From positions 1 through 26,051 of the forward strand of contig JADZDZ010000198.1 of the NCBI GenBank assembly GCA_020850785.1: a stretch of DNA of 26,051 nucleotides, written 5' to 3'. Each line of letters starts with the position of its first letter. Position 1 is the first letter of the stretch. Origin of the DNA: Candidatus Sumerlaeota bacterium. Lineage in GTDB: Bacteria > Sumerlaeota > Sumerlaeia > SLMS01. A program made the translations under genes and the position numbers. The notes under the pieces are model-generated. The model had not been told where the DNA came from, did no database searches, and worked only from the letters and a program-made list of their open reading frames with translations. Of this stretch, positions 7,787 to 14,757 are shown piece by piece.

Positions 7787-8542
7787 ATGCGTAAGAAAAG
7801 CCAAGGGTCAGCGTTCACGCTGATCGAACTTCTTATCGTGGTTGCGATCATTGCGATCCTCGCAGCCATCGCCGTCCCCAATTTCCTTGAGGCTCAAACA
7901 CGCGCCAAGGTTTCGCGTTGCAAAGCCGACATGCGAACCCTTGCCATAGGCATTGAGGCATATGCAGTGGATCACAACCGCTATCCCTTGATGAAAGCAC
8001 CGAACAACCTCAGCCCTTCCATCAACGGGAATAGCGTTTTCTACGGCAACGTCGGGCCAGGTGGCGCAGTGAGCTCCCGCTTCGTCCGGCTCACCACCCC
8101 CATCTCGTATCTCACTTCCGTTTTCCTTGATCCATTTATCCCGCCACAGACGAAGCGCGCATTGGACGGCAACAACCCACAAAACCCACCTCCTCCCGCG
8201 ACCGAGTATGATACCTACGACTATGTAGACGCCAAATCACTTTCGCCCGGCGGCGGTATTACATCGCCATCCAGTTCAAATCCCCGCGGTGCTGCGGCAT
8301 GCTCAGGCGCCGCATGGCAGGTCGCAGGATGTGGACCCGACCGAATCAATGCTTTTGGTGGCGGCGTAGTCGCAGCCCAGAGTCTCGGCGCCTATTCCAC
8401 AGCCTGCAATCAGCGTGGTGTTGATTATGATCCTACCAATGGAACAATCTCTGTTGGTGATATTGTCAGGATCGGCGGCACCGGCCAATTGTTCACCCAA
8501 AAGCCTGCAATTGATCGTATTCAAAACAGGTATAATTTTTAA
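7787..8542 (+). CDS. Type IV pilin-like / type II secretion pseudopilin 1
   Basis: The protein has 251 residues. The ATG at 7787 is chosen because AAGGAG lies 5 bases upstream and it gives a short basic leader (MRKKSQGSA) before the class III cleavage site. The mature protein would begin FTLIELLIVVAIIAILAAIA, with Glu at +5, so a prepilin peptidase should cut after Ala9 and methylate the Phe. The N-terminal helix continues as PNFLEAQTRAKVSRCKADMRTL, followed by AYAVDHNRYP, the usual GspG-like start of the globular domain. The rest (Pro/Gly/Ser-rich loops, ending YDPTNGTISVGDIVR) is not recognised but shares its C-terminal YDPTNGT motif with pseudopilin 2. The protein would assemble in an inner-membrane pseudopilus or pilus. 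No other secretion genes are in the window. Confidence 0.9.
   Translation: MRKKSQGSAFTLIELLIVVAIIAILAAIAVPNFLEAQTRAKVSRCKADMRTLAIGIEAYAVDHNRYPLMKAPNNLSPSINGNSVFYGNVGPGGAVSSRFVRLTTPISYLTSVFLDPFIPPQTKRALDGNNPQNPPPPATEYDTYDYVDAKSLSPGGGITSPSSSNPRGAAACSGAAWQVAGCGPDRINAFGGGVVAAQSLGAYSTACNQRGVDYDPTNGTISVGDIVRIGGTGQLFTQKPAIDRIQNRYNF
7811..7884 (+). repeat. Repeat copy A (74 bases) shared by the two pseudopilin genes
   Basis: This stretch encodes AFTLIELLIVV through VPNF of pseudopilin 1. It matches 8787-8860 with only three mismatches in 74 bases by eye, all silent. The downstream parts of the genes are far more diverged, so the block may be kept alike by strong protein constraint, recent duplication or gene conversion. 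Confidence 0.8.
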
Positions 8543-8554
8543 TTCAGTTCTATT

Positions 8555-8594
8555 ACACCCAGCCACTGCTTTCAAACAAGCAGTGGCTGGGTGT
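8555..8594. terminator. Perfect 17-bp hairpin after pseudopilin 1
   Basis: Arms at 8555-8571 and 8578-8594 (ACACCCAGCCACTGCTT and its complement) pair perfectly over 17 bp around a 6-base loop, starting 12 bases after the stop codon. No T-tract follows directly (the next bases are CAACAAT), so it may be an mRNA 3'-end stabiliser or processing site, or may work with the weaker T-tract hairpin just downstream. Confidence 0.65.
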
Positions 8595-8609
8595 CAACAA
8601 TCTGAGCGC

Positions 8610-8631
8610 AGCCACAAGATGCGGCTTTTTT
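8610..8631 (+). terminator. Weak hairpin with T-tract downstream of the 17-bp stem
   Basis: A short stem (AGCC 8610-8613 with GGCT 8623-8626) runs into six T residues (8626-8631). The stem is weak on its own; together with the strong hairpin just upstream it could end the pseudopilin 1 transcript. The rest of 8632-8750 shows no clear promoter; TTGACT (8653-8658) lacks a good -10 partner. Confidence 0.35.
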
Positions 8632-8675
8632 GTGTCACGTCGGCATATCGCCTTGACTTCACCATTGATTGATCC

Positions 8676-9437
8676 ATGTTGAAAGTTGCTAGCCAGCCTT
8701 TACGGGTGCACATTCAAGGATCGCTTAATTGTGCATACTCCATTCCAAACAGGAGAAAATTCAAATGGCCCAGCAAGAGAGAGAGAGCGTTCACGCTGAT
8801 CGAACTCCTTATCGTGGTTGCGATCATTGCCATTCTCGCAGCCATCGCCGTCCCCAATTTTCTGGAGGCGCAGGCCCGGTCTAAAGTGTCGCGTTGCAAG
8901 GCGGACATGAGAACGCTGGCAACCGCCTTCGAATCGTACTACGTGGACAACAACTCCTATCCGCCGGATTTTTCAGCGGTATTGAGAGGCAAGACGCAGT
9001 ACAACCAGCTCAACACCCGCCTCGCGCATTTGACGACCCCGATTTCTTACATCACGAGCATCATACCGGATCCCTTGAACAACATCGTCGCCACGAACGG
9101 CTCCACTCGTCCGGTGTCTGGAAGCCCCACGTCTTCCGGCCCCTTCAGGCAGGGCGGCACCAGTTCGACGGCTCCGTTGCTTCAACCCATCAGCTTTGAC
9201 TATGCCATGTTTGATCGCAAGGTCGCTCCCTATGACAACCCCGCAATCTGGGCAGAAGTCACGGCGAATCCTGATACTGTTCAATGGTCCATCAATTCCG
9301 CAGGACCGAATGGGAAAATTTTTGACTATATGGGTTTCTCGAACCTGACCGTATATGACCCAACAAACGGGACGTTGAGTTACGGACAGATCATCCGCAC
9401 GAACAACTCTGCGGAGGACAGGCCCAAGAATCTGTAA
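8676..9437 (+). CDS. Type IV pilin-like / pseudopilin 2, start disrupted at an AG repeat
   Basis: The open frame encodes a pseudopilin with RERAFTLIELLIVVAIIAIL, a prepilin-peptidase site after Ala, Glu at +5, then EAQARSKVSRCKADMRTL and SYYVDNNSYP as in pseudopilin 1. It also shares the C-terminal YDPTNGT motif. The start is odd. In this frame the only ATG is at 8676; it has no ribosome site and gives a 40-residue leader, far too long. A textbook AGGAG (8751-8755) and ATG (8765) sit where the start should be, but that ATG is out of frame and its reading ends after 39 codons at 8884. Between it and the pilin frame lies (AG)6. One more AG would give MAQQERERAFTLIEL, an ideal short leader. The gene may therefore be phase-off, frameshifted, or wrongly read in this copy. 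Confidence 0.85.
   Translation: MLKVASQPLRVHIQGSLNCAYSIPNRRKFKWPSKRERAFTLIELLIVVAIIAILAAIAVPNFLEAQARSKVSRCKADMRTLATAFESYYVDNNSYPPDFSAVLRGKTQYNQLNTRLAHLTTPISYITSIIPDPLNNIVATNGSTRPVSGSPTSSGPFRQGGTSSTAPLLQPISFDYAMFDRKVAPYDNPAIWAEVTANPDTVQWSINSAGPNGKIFDYMGFSNLTVYDPTNGTLSYGQIIRTNNSAEDRPKNL
8751..8767 (+). promoter_or_regulatory. Shine-Dalgarno and out-of-frame ATG of pseudopilin 2
   Basis: AGGAG at 8751-8755 lies 9 bases before the ATG at 8765-8767. This is the best ribosome site near the gene, yet the ATG is out of frame with the pilin coding sequence that follows. It marks where the start would be if the AG repeat had four or seven units. Confidence 0.7.
8776..8787 (+). repeat. (AG)6 simple sequence repeat inside the pilin leader
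   Basis: Six AG units lie between the ATG at 8765 and the first codon of the pilin signature. Twenty-two bases separate the ATG from the GCG (Ala) codon. Adding one unit makes 24 and losing two makes 18, both in frame. Dinucleotide repeats at gene starts are prone to slipped-strand mutation, a known basis of phase variation. Confidence 0.8.
8787..8860 (+). repeat. Repeat copy B (74 bases) shared by the two pseudopilin genes
   Basis: This is the partner of 7811-7884 in direct orientation, with 71 of 74 bases identical by eye. Recombination between the copies would delete 976 bases and fuse the leader of gene 1 to the body of gene 2, which would restore an in-frame start for the second pilin. 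Confidence 0.8.
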
Positions 9438-9453
9438 CCCATCACACGCAGCG

Positions 9454-9490
9454 TCCGGCTTGCGCCCCAGCGCAGGCCGGATTTCTTTTT
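9454..9490 (+). terminator. Rho-independent terminator after pseudopilin 2
   Basis: A 12-bp stem with one G-T wobble (9454-9465 with 9470-9481) and a 4-base loop runs into TTTCTTTTT. It starts 16 bases after the pilin stop and ends only 5 bases before the riboflavin synthase ATG. Confidence 0.9.
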
Positions 9491-9495
9491 ACAGT

Positions 9496-10104
9496 ATGTT
9501 CACCGGCCTCATTGAAGAAATTGGAATCATCAAATCGCAGCAAGCACTCGATGATGGGCTGCGTATTCACGTTTCATCGCGGTTGGTGCTGGGCGATGCA
9601 AAGCGCGGAGACTCCATCGCCGTGGATGGTTGCTGCCTGACGGTGGAGGATATCAACAATGGCGCGCTGCGATTCTACGCGTCGGGCGAAACGTTGCGAA
9701 AGACGTCGCTGGGGCAACGACGCACGGGGCAGGGCGTGAACCTGGAACGCTGCATCACGATGGCAACGCGGCTGGGTGGGCACATGGTGAGCGGCCACGT
9801 TGACGCGCGCGGGGAGTTTCTTTCCGCGACGCCGCAGGGGGATTCGTGGGAGGTCCGCATCGGCGCTCCCCCGGCGATCCTGCATCAGTCGATCGCCAAG
9901 GGCTCCATCGCCGTGGACGGCATCAGCCTGACGGTCGTCGATCTGACAGAGCGCGATTTCAGCCTGTGGATCATTCCCGAAACCTGGCAGCGCACGACGC
10001 TGTCGCAGCGAAGGCCAGGCGATGCGGTGAATCTGGAAAGCGACTTGGTCGGGAAGTATGTTTTCAGGTTCATGGAAACACAGGGGAAGTTGTTCAGGGC
10101 GTAA
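9496..10104 (+). CDS. ribE: Riboflavin synthase, alpha subunit
   Basis: The enzyme performs the dismutation of two 6,7-dimethyl-8-ribityllumazine molecules to riboflavin, the last step of riboflavin synthesis, in the cytoplasm as a trimer. The protein has 202 residues, the normal length, and starts with the family signature MFTGLIEEIG. It holds two lumazine-binding repeats (about 1-95 and 97-190), each with its GDSIAVDGCCLTV or KGSIAVDGISLTV block, plus LGGHMVSGHVD between them. The ATG is fixed by the signature, but no Shine-Dalgarno is visible: the bases before it are the T-tract of the pilin terminator. No other rib gene is nearby and I see no FMN riboswitch. A TTG at 9460 would extend the frame but lies inside the terminator stem. 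Confidence 0.95.
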   Translation: MFTGLIEEIGIIKSQQALDDGLRIHVSSRLVLGDAKRGDSIAVDGCCLTVEDINNGALRFYASGETLRKTSLGQRRTGQGVNLERCITMATRLGGHMVSGHVDARGEFLSATPQGDSWEVRIGAPPAILHQSIAKGSIAVDGISLTVVDLTERDFSLWIIPETWQRTTLSQRRPGDAVNLESDLVGKYVFRFMETQGKLFRA

Positions 10105-10186
10105 GCGCCACCGTTCGCGCCACACATACAAGCAACACACCGCAGGATTAGAGCACTTTCCGAAATTTCGTAGCCACCCAGAGATT

Positions 10187-10207
10187 GCGAGGGCGGGGCG
10201 CCCTCGC
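10187..10207. terminator. Perfect GC-rich hairpin between convergent genes
   Basis: A 9-bp perfect stem (GCGAGGGCG at 10187-10195, CGCCCTCGC at 10199-10207) has a 3-base loop. It lies between the ends of ribE (10104) and the converging glycosyltransferase gene (10278). A run of seven A follows on the plus strand rather than T, so the terminator role is likely but not classical. A 10-base palindrome, CGAAATTTCG, sits at 10161-10170. Nothing else is evident in this gap. Confidence 0.5.
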
Positions 10208-10277
10208 CACAAAAAAAGCGTGCCCAAATCTCACCATGGCCACGTCATTCTGAGAAATGCCATAAAGCGTGTGCTGT

Positions 10278-11339
10278 TCAGCCTATCAGGGCTGCCACGC
10301 GCTGTGCGGCGACCTGCGCGCCGTTGATCGGCTGATCCTTCCAAACATAAGGGCGTGCGACCAGTTCGCGCGCGAGCGCAATGAGCCTGCCTTCGCGAAT
10401 GTCCTGAATCGTGATGGGGGCGTGTGAAAGCCATTCATCCATCCACTGCATCAGCAGCGGCGTTTCGGCGAAGTTCTTCCGCGGCAGATGCAGCATCGGT
10501 TTCCGCGCGGCGTAGCATTCACTGATGATTCCATAGCCGGGCTTCGTGAGCACGACATCGCAGGCCTCCAGCACATCGACGAAGCGCGCGTTCCAGCGAT
10601 CCTCCACGACGTGGATTCCCTCGCTGGAATCGACCTCGCCAAAGCTGATAATCACGACATCGCGCTGCTGGTGGGACATGCTGGCGAGGTGCGCCTTCAT
10701 TCCGCGCATGGCAAGCAGGATGCAGAACTTGTCATCGCCGATTCCCAGTTCACGGCGGACCTGCGCGCGGGTGAGCGTTGACTTGCGCGCGATGAGCGGA
10801 ATGCGTTCGCGCCGTGGAAACGCCTCCAGTTCGTGGCCGATGGGAAGTTGCAACGCGAGTGTCGTCTTCGCCTGCCATTCCGCCATTTGCTTCAGCAGAA
10901 ACCAATTCGGCTTCCAGGCGCGATAGATGAAATCCCACGTGAAGTTCGCGATGCCGACGGAGGGGACGCCGGCGCGGAAGGCAATTTCCGGCGCGAGAGG
11001 GGGCACGTCAAAGAGCACCGCGCGGACGCGATGATCGAGGAGGAATTGCGCTTCCTGCTTTGCGAGGCCATGCGCGCCATCGTAAAACGCGTCCGCCTTC
11101 CTCACTGTGAGCTCCACATCGGTGTCCAGCATCATCTTTTCAAACGCGCCGACATCGAGCCGGATCATCCGATAGGTGAATGCCTCCGGCGGCAGGTTAT
11201 CGGCAAAAAGTTTCGCCGGTGCCTCCGTGCAGATGATGAAATGAATGTGCGGAAGAATCCTGTGAAGCGCCTGCATCACGGCAATGGCACGGGTGGCGTG
11301 GCCGAAGCCGTGCCCCGTGACGTGGAACGCGACGTTCAT
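10278..11339 (-). CDS. GT-B-fold glycosyltransferase, L-arabinokinase N-domain/MurG-like
   Basis: The 353-residue protein begins MNVAFHVTGHGFGHATRAIA, the glycine-rich loop seen in the N-terminal domain of plant L-arabinokinase and in related bacterial proteins of the glycosyltransferase-28/MurG type. The second half holds VLTKPGYGIISECYAARKPMLHL (quoted here as VLTKPGYGIISECYAARKP plus MLHL), a typical nucleotide-sugar-binding block of GT-B enzymes. It most likely transfers or handles a nucleotide sugar; donor and acceptor are unknown. Its ATG overlaps the stop of ftsY by one base (TAATG), so translation is probably coupled to ftsY. It is the last gene of a ferredoxin-ftsY-glycosyltransferase run. 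Confidence 0.75.
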   Translation of the reverse strand: MNVAFHVTGHGFGHATRAIAVMQALHRILPHIHFIICTEAPAKLFADNLPPEAFTYRMIRLDVGAFEKMMLDTDVELTVRKADAFYDGAHGLAKQEAQFLLDHRVRAVLFDVPPLAPEIAFRAGVPSVGIANFTWDFIYRAWKPNWFLLKQMAEWQAKTTLALQLPIGHELEAFPRRERIPLIARKSTLTRAQVRRELGIGDDKFCILLAMRGMKAHLASMSHQQRDVVIISFGEVDSSEGIHVVEDRWNARFVDVLEACDVVLTKPGYGIISECYAARKPMLHLPRKNFAETPLLMQWMDEWLSHAPITIQDIREGRLIALARELVARPYVWKDQPINGAQVAAQRVAALIG

Positions 11340-12697
11340 TACTCCGTGGCTTCGCCGAAAAGGGCGCGCGCGTACTGGCCGGGATTGAAGTCGCGCAGGT
11401 CATTCACACCTTCGCCAACACCAATCAGCGTGACGGGAATGTCGAACTGGTCGCGGATGGTGATCAGGATGCCCCCCTTCGCGGTGCCGTCCAGCTTCGT
11501 CATCACGAGGCCCGTTACGGGAACCGCGGCGGAGAAAATCTTCACCTGCTGCACCGCGTTCTGGCCGGTGGTGGCATCAAGCACGAGAAGCGTTTCGTGG
11601 GGCGAATCGGGAATCACACGGGCGCACACGCGGCCCACCTTGCCGAGCTCATCCATCAGGCTTGTCTTCGTGTGAAGGCGTCCCGCGGTATCCACAAAAA
11701 CGACGTCGATGTTTTTTGCCTTCGCGGAATTGAGCGCATCAAAGACAAGGCCGCTGGGGTCCGCACCGTGCTTGCTGCGCATGAATTCGGAGCCCGTGCG
11801 CTGCGCCCAGATTTCAAGCTGCTCCACGGCGGCGGCGCGGAATGTATCGCCCGCCACGAGCATCACGCGAAGGCCCGCGTCGGCGCAGCGTTGCGCCATC
11901 TTTCCCACGGTGGTGGTCTTCCCCACACCGTTCACACCAACAACCATGATCACGTAGGGAACGCCGGGAGTCGCACGGGGCTGGAATGTCTTCATGTTGC
12001 CGGTGAAGACGTCGGTCAGCACCTCCTGGAACAGCTTCATGATCGCGTCCGCGCCCTCGGTGCCTTCGGCGCGCGCGCGCTTGCGCAGGCGATCGACAAT
12101 CTTGATCGATGTTTCCATCCCCACGTCGGCGCCGATCAGGATTTCCTCAAGCTTTTCGGCTGTTTCGTCGTCGAGGCGACCGCTCAGTCCGACGGCGGAG
12201 CGCACTGCGCTGATGAAGCCGCCGGAGGTTTTCTGCAGCCGCTCCTTGAGGCGATCATACCAGCTCTTCTGCGCTTCCTCCAGCGCACGGCGTTCGGCTT
12301 CCCGCTCCGCATCACGCTGCTCCCGCGTGATTTCAACAACGTCTGGAACGGGTTCCGGCGGTGGCGCGGGAACTGCCTCCCGTGCGCCGAACAAACTTCC
12401 AAACCAGCCGCTCTTGCGCTGCGGTTCCTCGGCGGTGGAAGGCGGCGGCGGCGGGACCTCCGAAACGGGAGGAGCCTCCGCAGGCTTTTCAATTTCCGAC
12501 TGCGACGCAAAACCCTGCGCCGGGAGTGCGGGTGTCACCTCATCGCGTGGCACCGCATCCAGGGATTTGTAGGCAGGAATATCCAGCGGCGGGATTTCCG
12601 CCTGTGCTTTCTCCTCAGCGTTTTCGACCTTCTTCCAAGAAAAAAGCCTGCTGAAGAAACCCGGTTTCTTCGGTTCGGGGGACTGTGATGAACTCAC
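11339..12697 (-). CDS. ftsY: Signal recognition particle receptor FtsY
   Basis: FtsY is the membrane receptor for SRP-ribosome complexes and works by paired GTP hydrolysis with Ffh. The 452-residue protein has an N-terminal charged and Pro-rich A region (1-145), the helical N domain (about 150-235) and the GTPase G domain. Visible G motifs are GVNGVGKT (P-loop, about 254-261), DTFRAAA (284-290), DTAGR (336-340), TKLDG (400-404) and the closing GVGEGVNDLRDF. The A region carries two similar amphipathic patches, KKPGFFSRLFSWKK (10-23) and RKSGWFGSLFGARE (94-107), likely for membrane binding. The start is GTG with no clear ribosome site. It follows the ferredoxin gene by 30 bases and overlaps the glycosyltransferase gene by one base. 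Confidence 0.97.
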   Translation of the reverse strand: MSSSQSPEPKKPGFFSRLFSWKKVENAEEKAQAEIPPLDIPAYKSLDAVPRDEVTPALPAQGFASQSEIEKPAEAPPVSEVPPPPPSTAEEPQRKSGWFGSLFGAREAVPAPPPEPVPDVVEITREQRDAEREAERRALEEAQKSWYDRLKERLQKTSGGFISAVRSAVGLSGRLDDETAEKLEEILIGADVGMETSIKIVDRLRKRARAEGTEGADAIMKLFQEVLTDVFTGNMKTFQPRATPGVPYVIMVVGVNGVGKTTTVGKMAQRCADAGLRVMLVAGDTFRAAAVEQLEIWAQRTGSEFMRSKHGADPSGLVFDALNSAKAKNIDVVFVDTAGRLHTKTSLMDELGKVGRVCARVIPDSPHETLLVLDATTGQNAVQQVKIFSAAVPVTGLVMTKLDGTAKGGILITIRDQFDIPVTLIGVGEGVNDLRDFNPGQYARALFGEATE

Positions 12698-12727
12698 GAA
12701 GCTGCGTGCGGGGGCGCGGGACGGCGA

Positions 12728-12967
12728 TCAGGCGTCGTCGCCGTCATTCCCGATAGCCTCAACGGGGCAGCCTTCCATCGCATCGATACAGAGTTGCCTT
12801 TCGGTCTCATTCACCGGCTGCTTGAAGACGTAGGAAAATCCCTTTTCGTCCTGGCGCGTGAAATTGTCCGGTGCCGTCGCGCGGCACGCATCACAATCGA
12901 TGCACTGGTCGTCGACGTAAAATTTGCCCGGAACGTTTTCGGGATACTTGTTCGCCTTATCAGCCAT
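12728..12967 (-). CDS. Single-cluster [4Fe-4S] ferredoxin
   Basis: This is a 79-residue electron carrier. Cluster ligands are in CIDCDAC (Cys22, Cys25, Cys28) and the CP pair near the end (Cys67 in EGCPVEAIG). Cys60 may form a disulfide with one of the other residues, or be free. The protein is acidic and lacks a second cluster motif. The ATG at 12967 is chosen because GGAG lies 9 bases upstream; the frame reaches further to 13036 without support. It heads a minus-strand run with ftsY (30-base gap). Its redox partner is not identifiable here; radical-SAM enzymes such as the aminomutase encoded at 16432 need a reductant, but a link is speculation. The gap 12968-13204 shows no feature I can name. 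Confidence 0.9.
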   Translation of the reverse strand: MADKANKYPENVPGKFYVDDQCIDCDACRATAPDNFTRQDEKGFSYVFKQPVNETERQLCIDAMEGCPVEAIGNDGDDA

Positions 12968-13204
12968 CAAAGGTCTCCAAGAGGATGGTGGGCCGGGGTC
13001 TGTGGCCCGATCAGCGTGGCCGCATTGTGGAGCCACTTTTGAACAACTTCACGGGACGCCGTAGAGCACTCCCAATGCAAGAGTAAAGTCTCGGATTCAC
13101 TTCCGCGGAAGGCAGCGACCGGATAAAATTTAATGCCGGCCGGTTCCATGGAAATCGTCGTTGACTTGCGACAGCACAGCACCCAAAACCACTCCCCCTG
13201 CTGC

Positions 13205-13295
13205 GGACAGGTGGCCGAGCGGCTGAAGGCGCACGCTTGGAAAGCGTGTTTAGGCTAATCCCCTAACGAGGGTTCGAATCCCTCCCTGTCCGCCA
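13205..13295 (+). tRNA. tRNA-Ser (anticodon GGA), CCA encoded
   Basis: The acceptor stem GGACAGG (13205-13211) pairs with CCTGTCC (13285-13291), followed by discriminator G (13292) and an encoded CCA (13293-13295). The D arm (GGCCGAGCGGCTGAAGGC), anticodon stem CACGC/GCGTG around TTGGAAA with anticodon GGA, a long variable arm typical of tRNA-Ser, and GGTTCGAATCC in the T arm are all clear. It reads UCC and UCU serine codons. It ends 12 bases from the stop of the converging metY gene. Confidence 0.97.
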
Positions 13296-13307
13296 TTTTC
13301 AACTTCT

Positions 13308-14627
13308 TCAAACGGAGACCTTCGCGGTTCCCGCCGCAGCGGCCAAGGCGCGGTCAAGGTCCTCAAGGATGTCGTCGGGGTGTTCGATGCCGATGGACAG
13401 GCGCACGAGTTCCGGCGTGATTCCGCCGGCGCGCTGCTGTTCCTCGCTGAGCTGGCTGTGGGTTGTCGTGGCAGGATGAATCGCGAGGGACTTTGCGTCG
13501 CCAACGTTCGCCAGATGACTGAAAAGTTGCAGGGACTCGATGAACTTGCGTCCCGCCTGCGCGCCACCCTTGATGCCAAAAATCAACATGCCGCCGAATC
13601 CACCGCGCAGGTACTTCTTCGCGTTGGCGTGCGTGGGATGATCCTCGAAGCCGGGCCACTTCACCCATTCGACGTCCTTGCGCGCACGCAGCCACTTTGC
13701 AACCACGGCGGCGTTGGAGGAGTGCCGCTCCATGCGCAGTGGCAGTGTCTCGATGCCCTGCAGGAACATCCAGGAATTGTCCGGCGAAATGCAGGCGCCA
13801 AGGTTGCGAAGCGGCACGAGCCTCATGCGGAGAATAAACGCGAGCGGCGCGAGGTCCGCCGGCAGGTCGTGCGCAAAACGCAGTCCGTGATAGGAGGGAT
13901 CGGGATTATTGTAGAGCGCGAATTTTTCGTCCTTCCAGTTGAAGCGGCCACTATCGACCACAACGCCACCGAGGCCGGTGCCGTGGCCTCCCATCCACTT
14001 CGTCAACGATTCCACCACAATGTCCGCACCATGTTCGAGCGGGCGGCAAAGCGCGGGGGAAGCGAAGGTGTTATCAACGACCAGCGGAAGGTTGTGCGAC
14101 TTTGCAATCGCCGAAATGGCGGCAAAATCGGGCACGTTCAACGCCGGGTTGCCGCAGGTTTCCAGGAAGATCAGGCGTGTCTTCTTCGTGATCGCCTTCG
14201 CAATGTTTTGCGGATTGCCGGGATCGACGAAGTTCGTCTTAATGCCAAGCTGCGGATGAATCGCGTCGAACATCGAGAATGTCCCGCCATAAAGGTCATT
14301 GGCGGAAACAATCTCATCACCGGCTTCGCAAATATTGATCACGGAGTAGTGAATGGCCGCAGTGCCGGAGGCCAGACCGAGGCCCGCCATGCCGCCTTCG
14401 AGCGCCGCGCAGCGCTTCTCCAGCACGTCCGTCGTCGGGTTCATCAAACGCGTATAGACGTTTCCCAATTCCTTGAGCGCGAAGAGATTCGCCGCATGTT
14501 CCGTGTCACGAAACTGATACGATGACGTGCGATAAATGGGAACAGCCCGCGACATCGTGGTCGGATCAATGGTCTGCCCCGCGTGAAGGCAGAGTGTGTC
14601 GAAGCGGTGGTTTTGCTGAGAAGTCAT
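13308..14627 (-). CDS. metY: O-acetylhomoserine sulfhydrylase (Cys/Met metabolism PLP enzyme)
   Basis: The enzyme makes homocysteine from O-acetylhomoserine and sulfide in methionine synthesis. The length of 439 residues fits MetY, which is longer than MetB/MetC-type lyases. Visible features are FDTLCLHAGQ at the start, the active-site loop VYTRLMNPTTDVLEKR, SGTAAI (88-93), VVDNTF with Asp185 that contacts the PLP ring nitrogen, and ESLTKW with the PLP lysine Lys210 followed by GGHGTGLGG. The YxxxGxxF and long insertion around 225-260 are typical of MetY. The ATG at 14627 gives the normal family start; a GTG at 14663 would add 12 residues. The ribosome site is weak (AGG). No SAM riboswitch is visible in the 130-base upstream gap, though TTGACA lies at 14704-14709 on the minus strand. 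Confidence 0.93.
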   Translation of the reverse strand: MTSQQNHRFDTLCLHAGQTIDPTTMSRAVPIYRTSSYQFRDTEHAANLFALKELGNVYTRLMNPTTDVLEKRCAALEGGMAGLGLASGTAAIHYSVINICEAGDEIVSANDLYGGTFSMFDAIHPQLGIKTNFVDPGNPQNIAKAITKKTRLIFLETCGNPALNVPDFAAISAIAKSHNLPLVVDNTFASPALCRPLEHGADIVVESLTKWMGGHGTGLGGVVVDSGRFNWKDEKFALYNNPDPSYHGLRFAHDLPADLAPLAFILRMRLVPLRNLGACISPDNSWMFLQGIETLPLRMERHSSNAAVVAKWLRARKDVEWVKWPGFEDHPTHANAKKYLRGGFGGMLIFGIKGGAQAGRKFIESLQLFSHLANVGDAKSLAIHPATTTHSQLSEEQQRAGGITPELVRLSIGIEHPDDILEDLDRALAAAAGTAKVSV

Positions 14628-14757
14628 GTGCCTGATCCATTGGGAAAAAGATTGCGGGAACACCCGTCAAAAAGAATCTGCAACTCGCGATTCCGCGCGC
14701 AAGTGTCAATTCGACGACAGCCGCGCCAGCGCCCCGCGATGAATCATTGCATCCGAG

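Noticed and set aside
9421..9495. FMN riboswitch before riboflavin synthase
   Set aside because: The upstream bases form a simple 12-bp terminator; there is no room for, or sign of, the conserved RFN element.
11597..12688. Plus-strand open frame of about 363 codons opposite ftsY
   Set aside because: It is a shadow of the unmistakable ftsY coding sequence in GC-rich DNA.
13380..14525. Plus-strand open frame of about 381 codons opposite metY
   Set aside because: It is antisense to metY, with His/Arg-rich composition and no recognisable domain.
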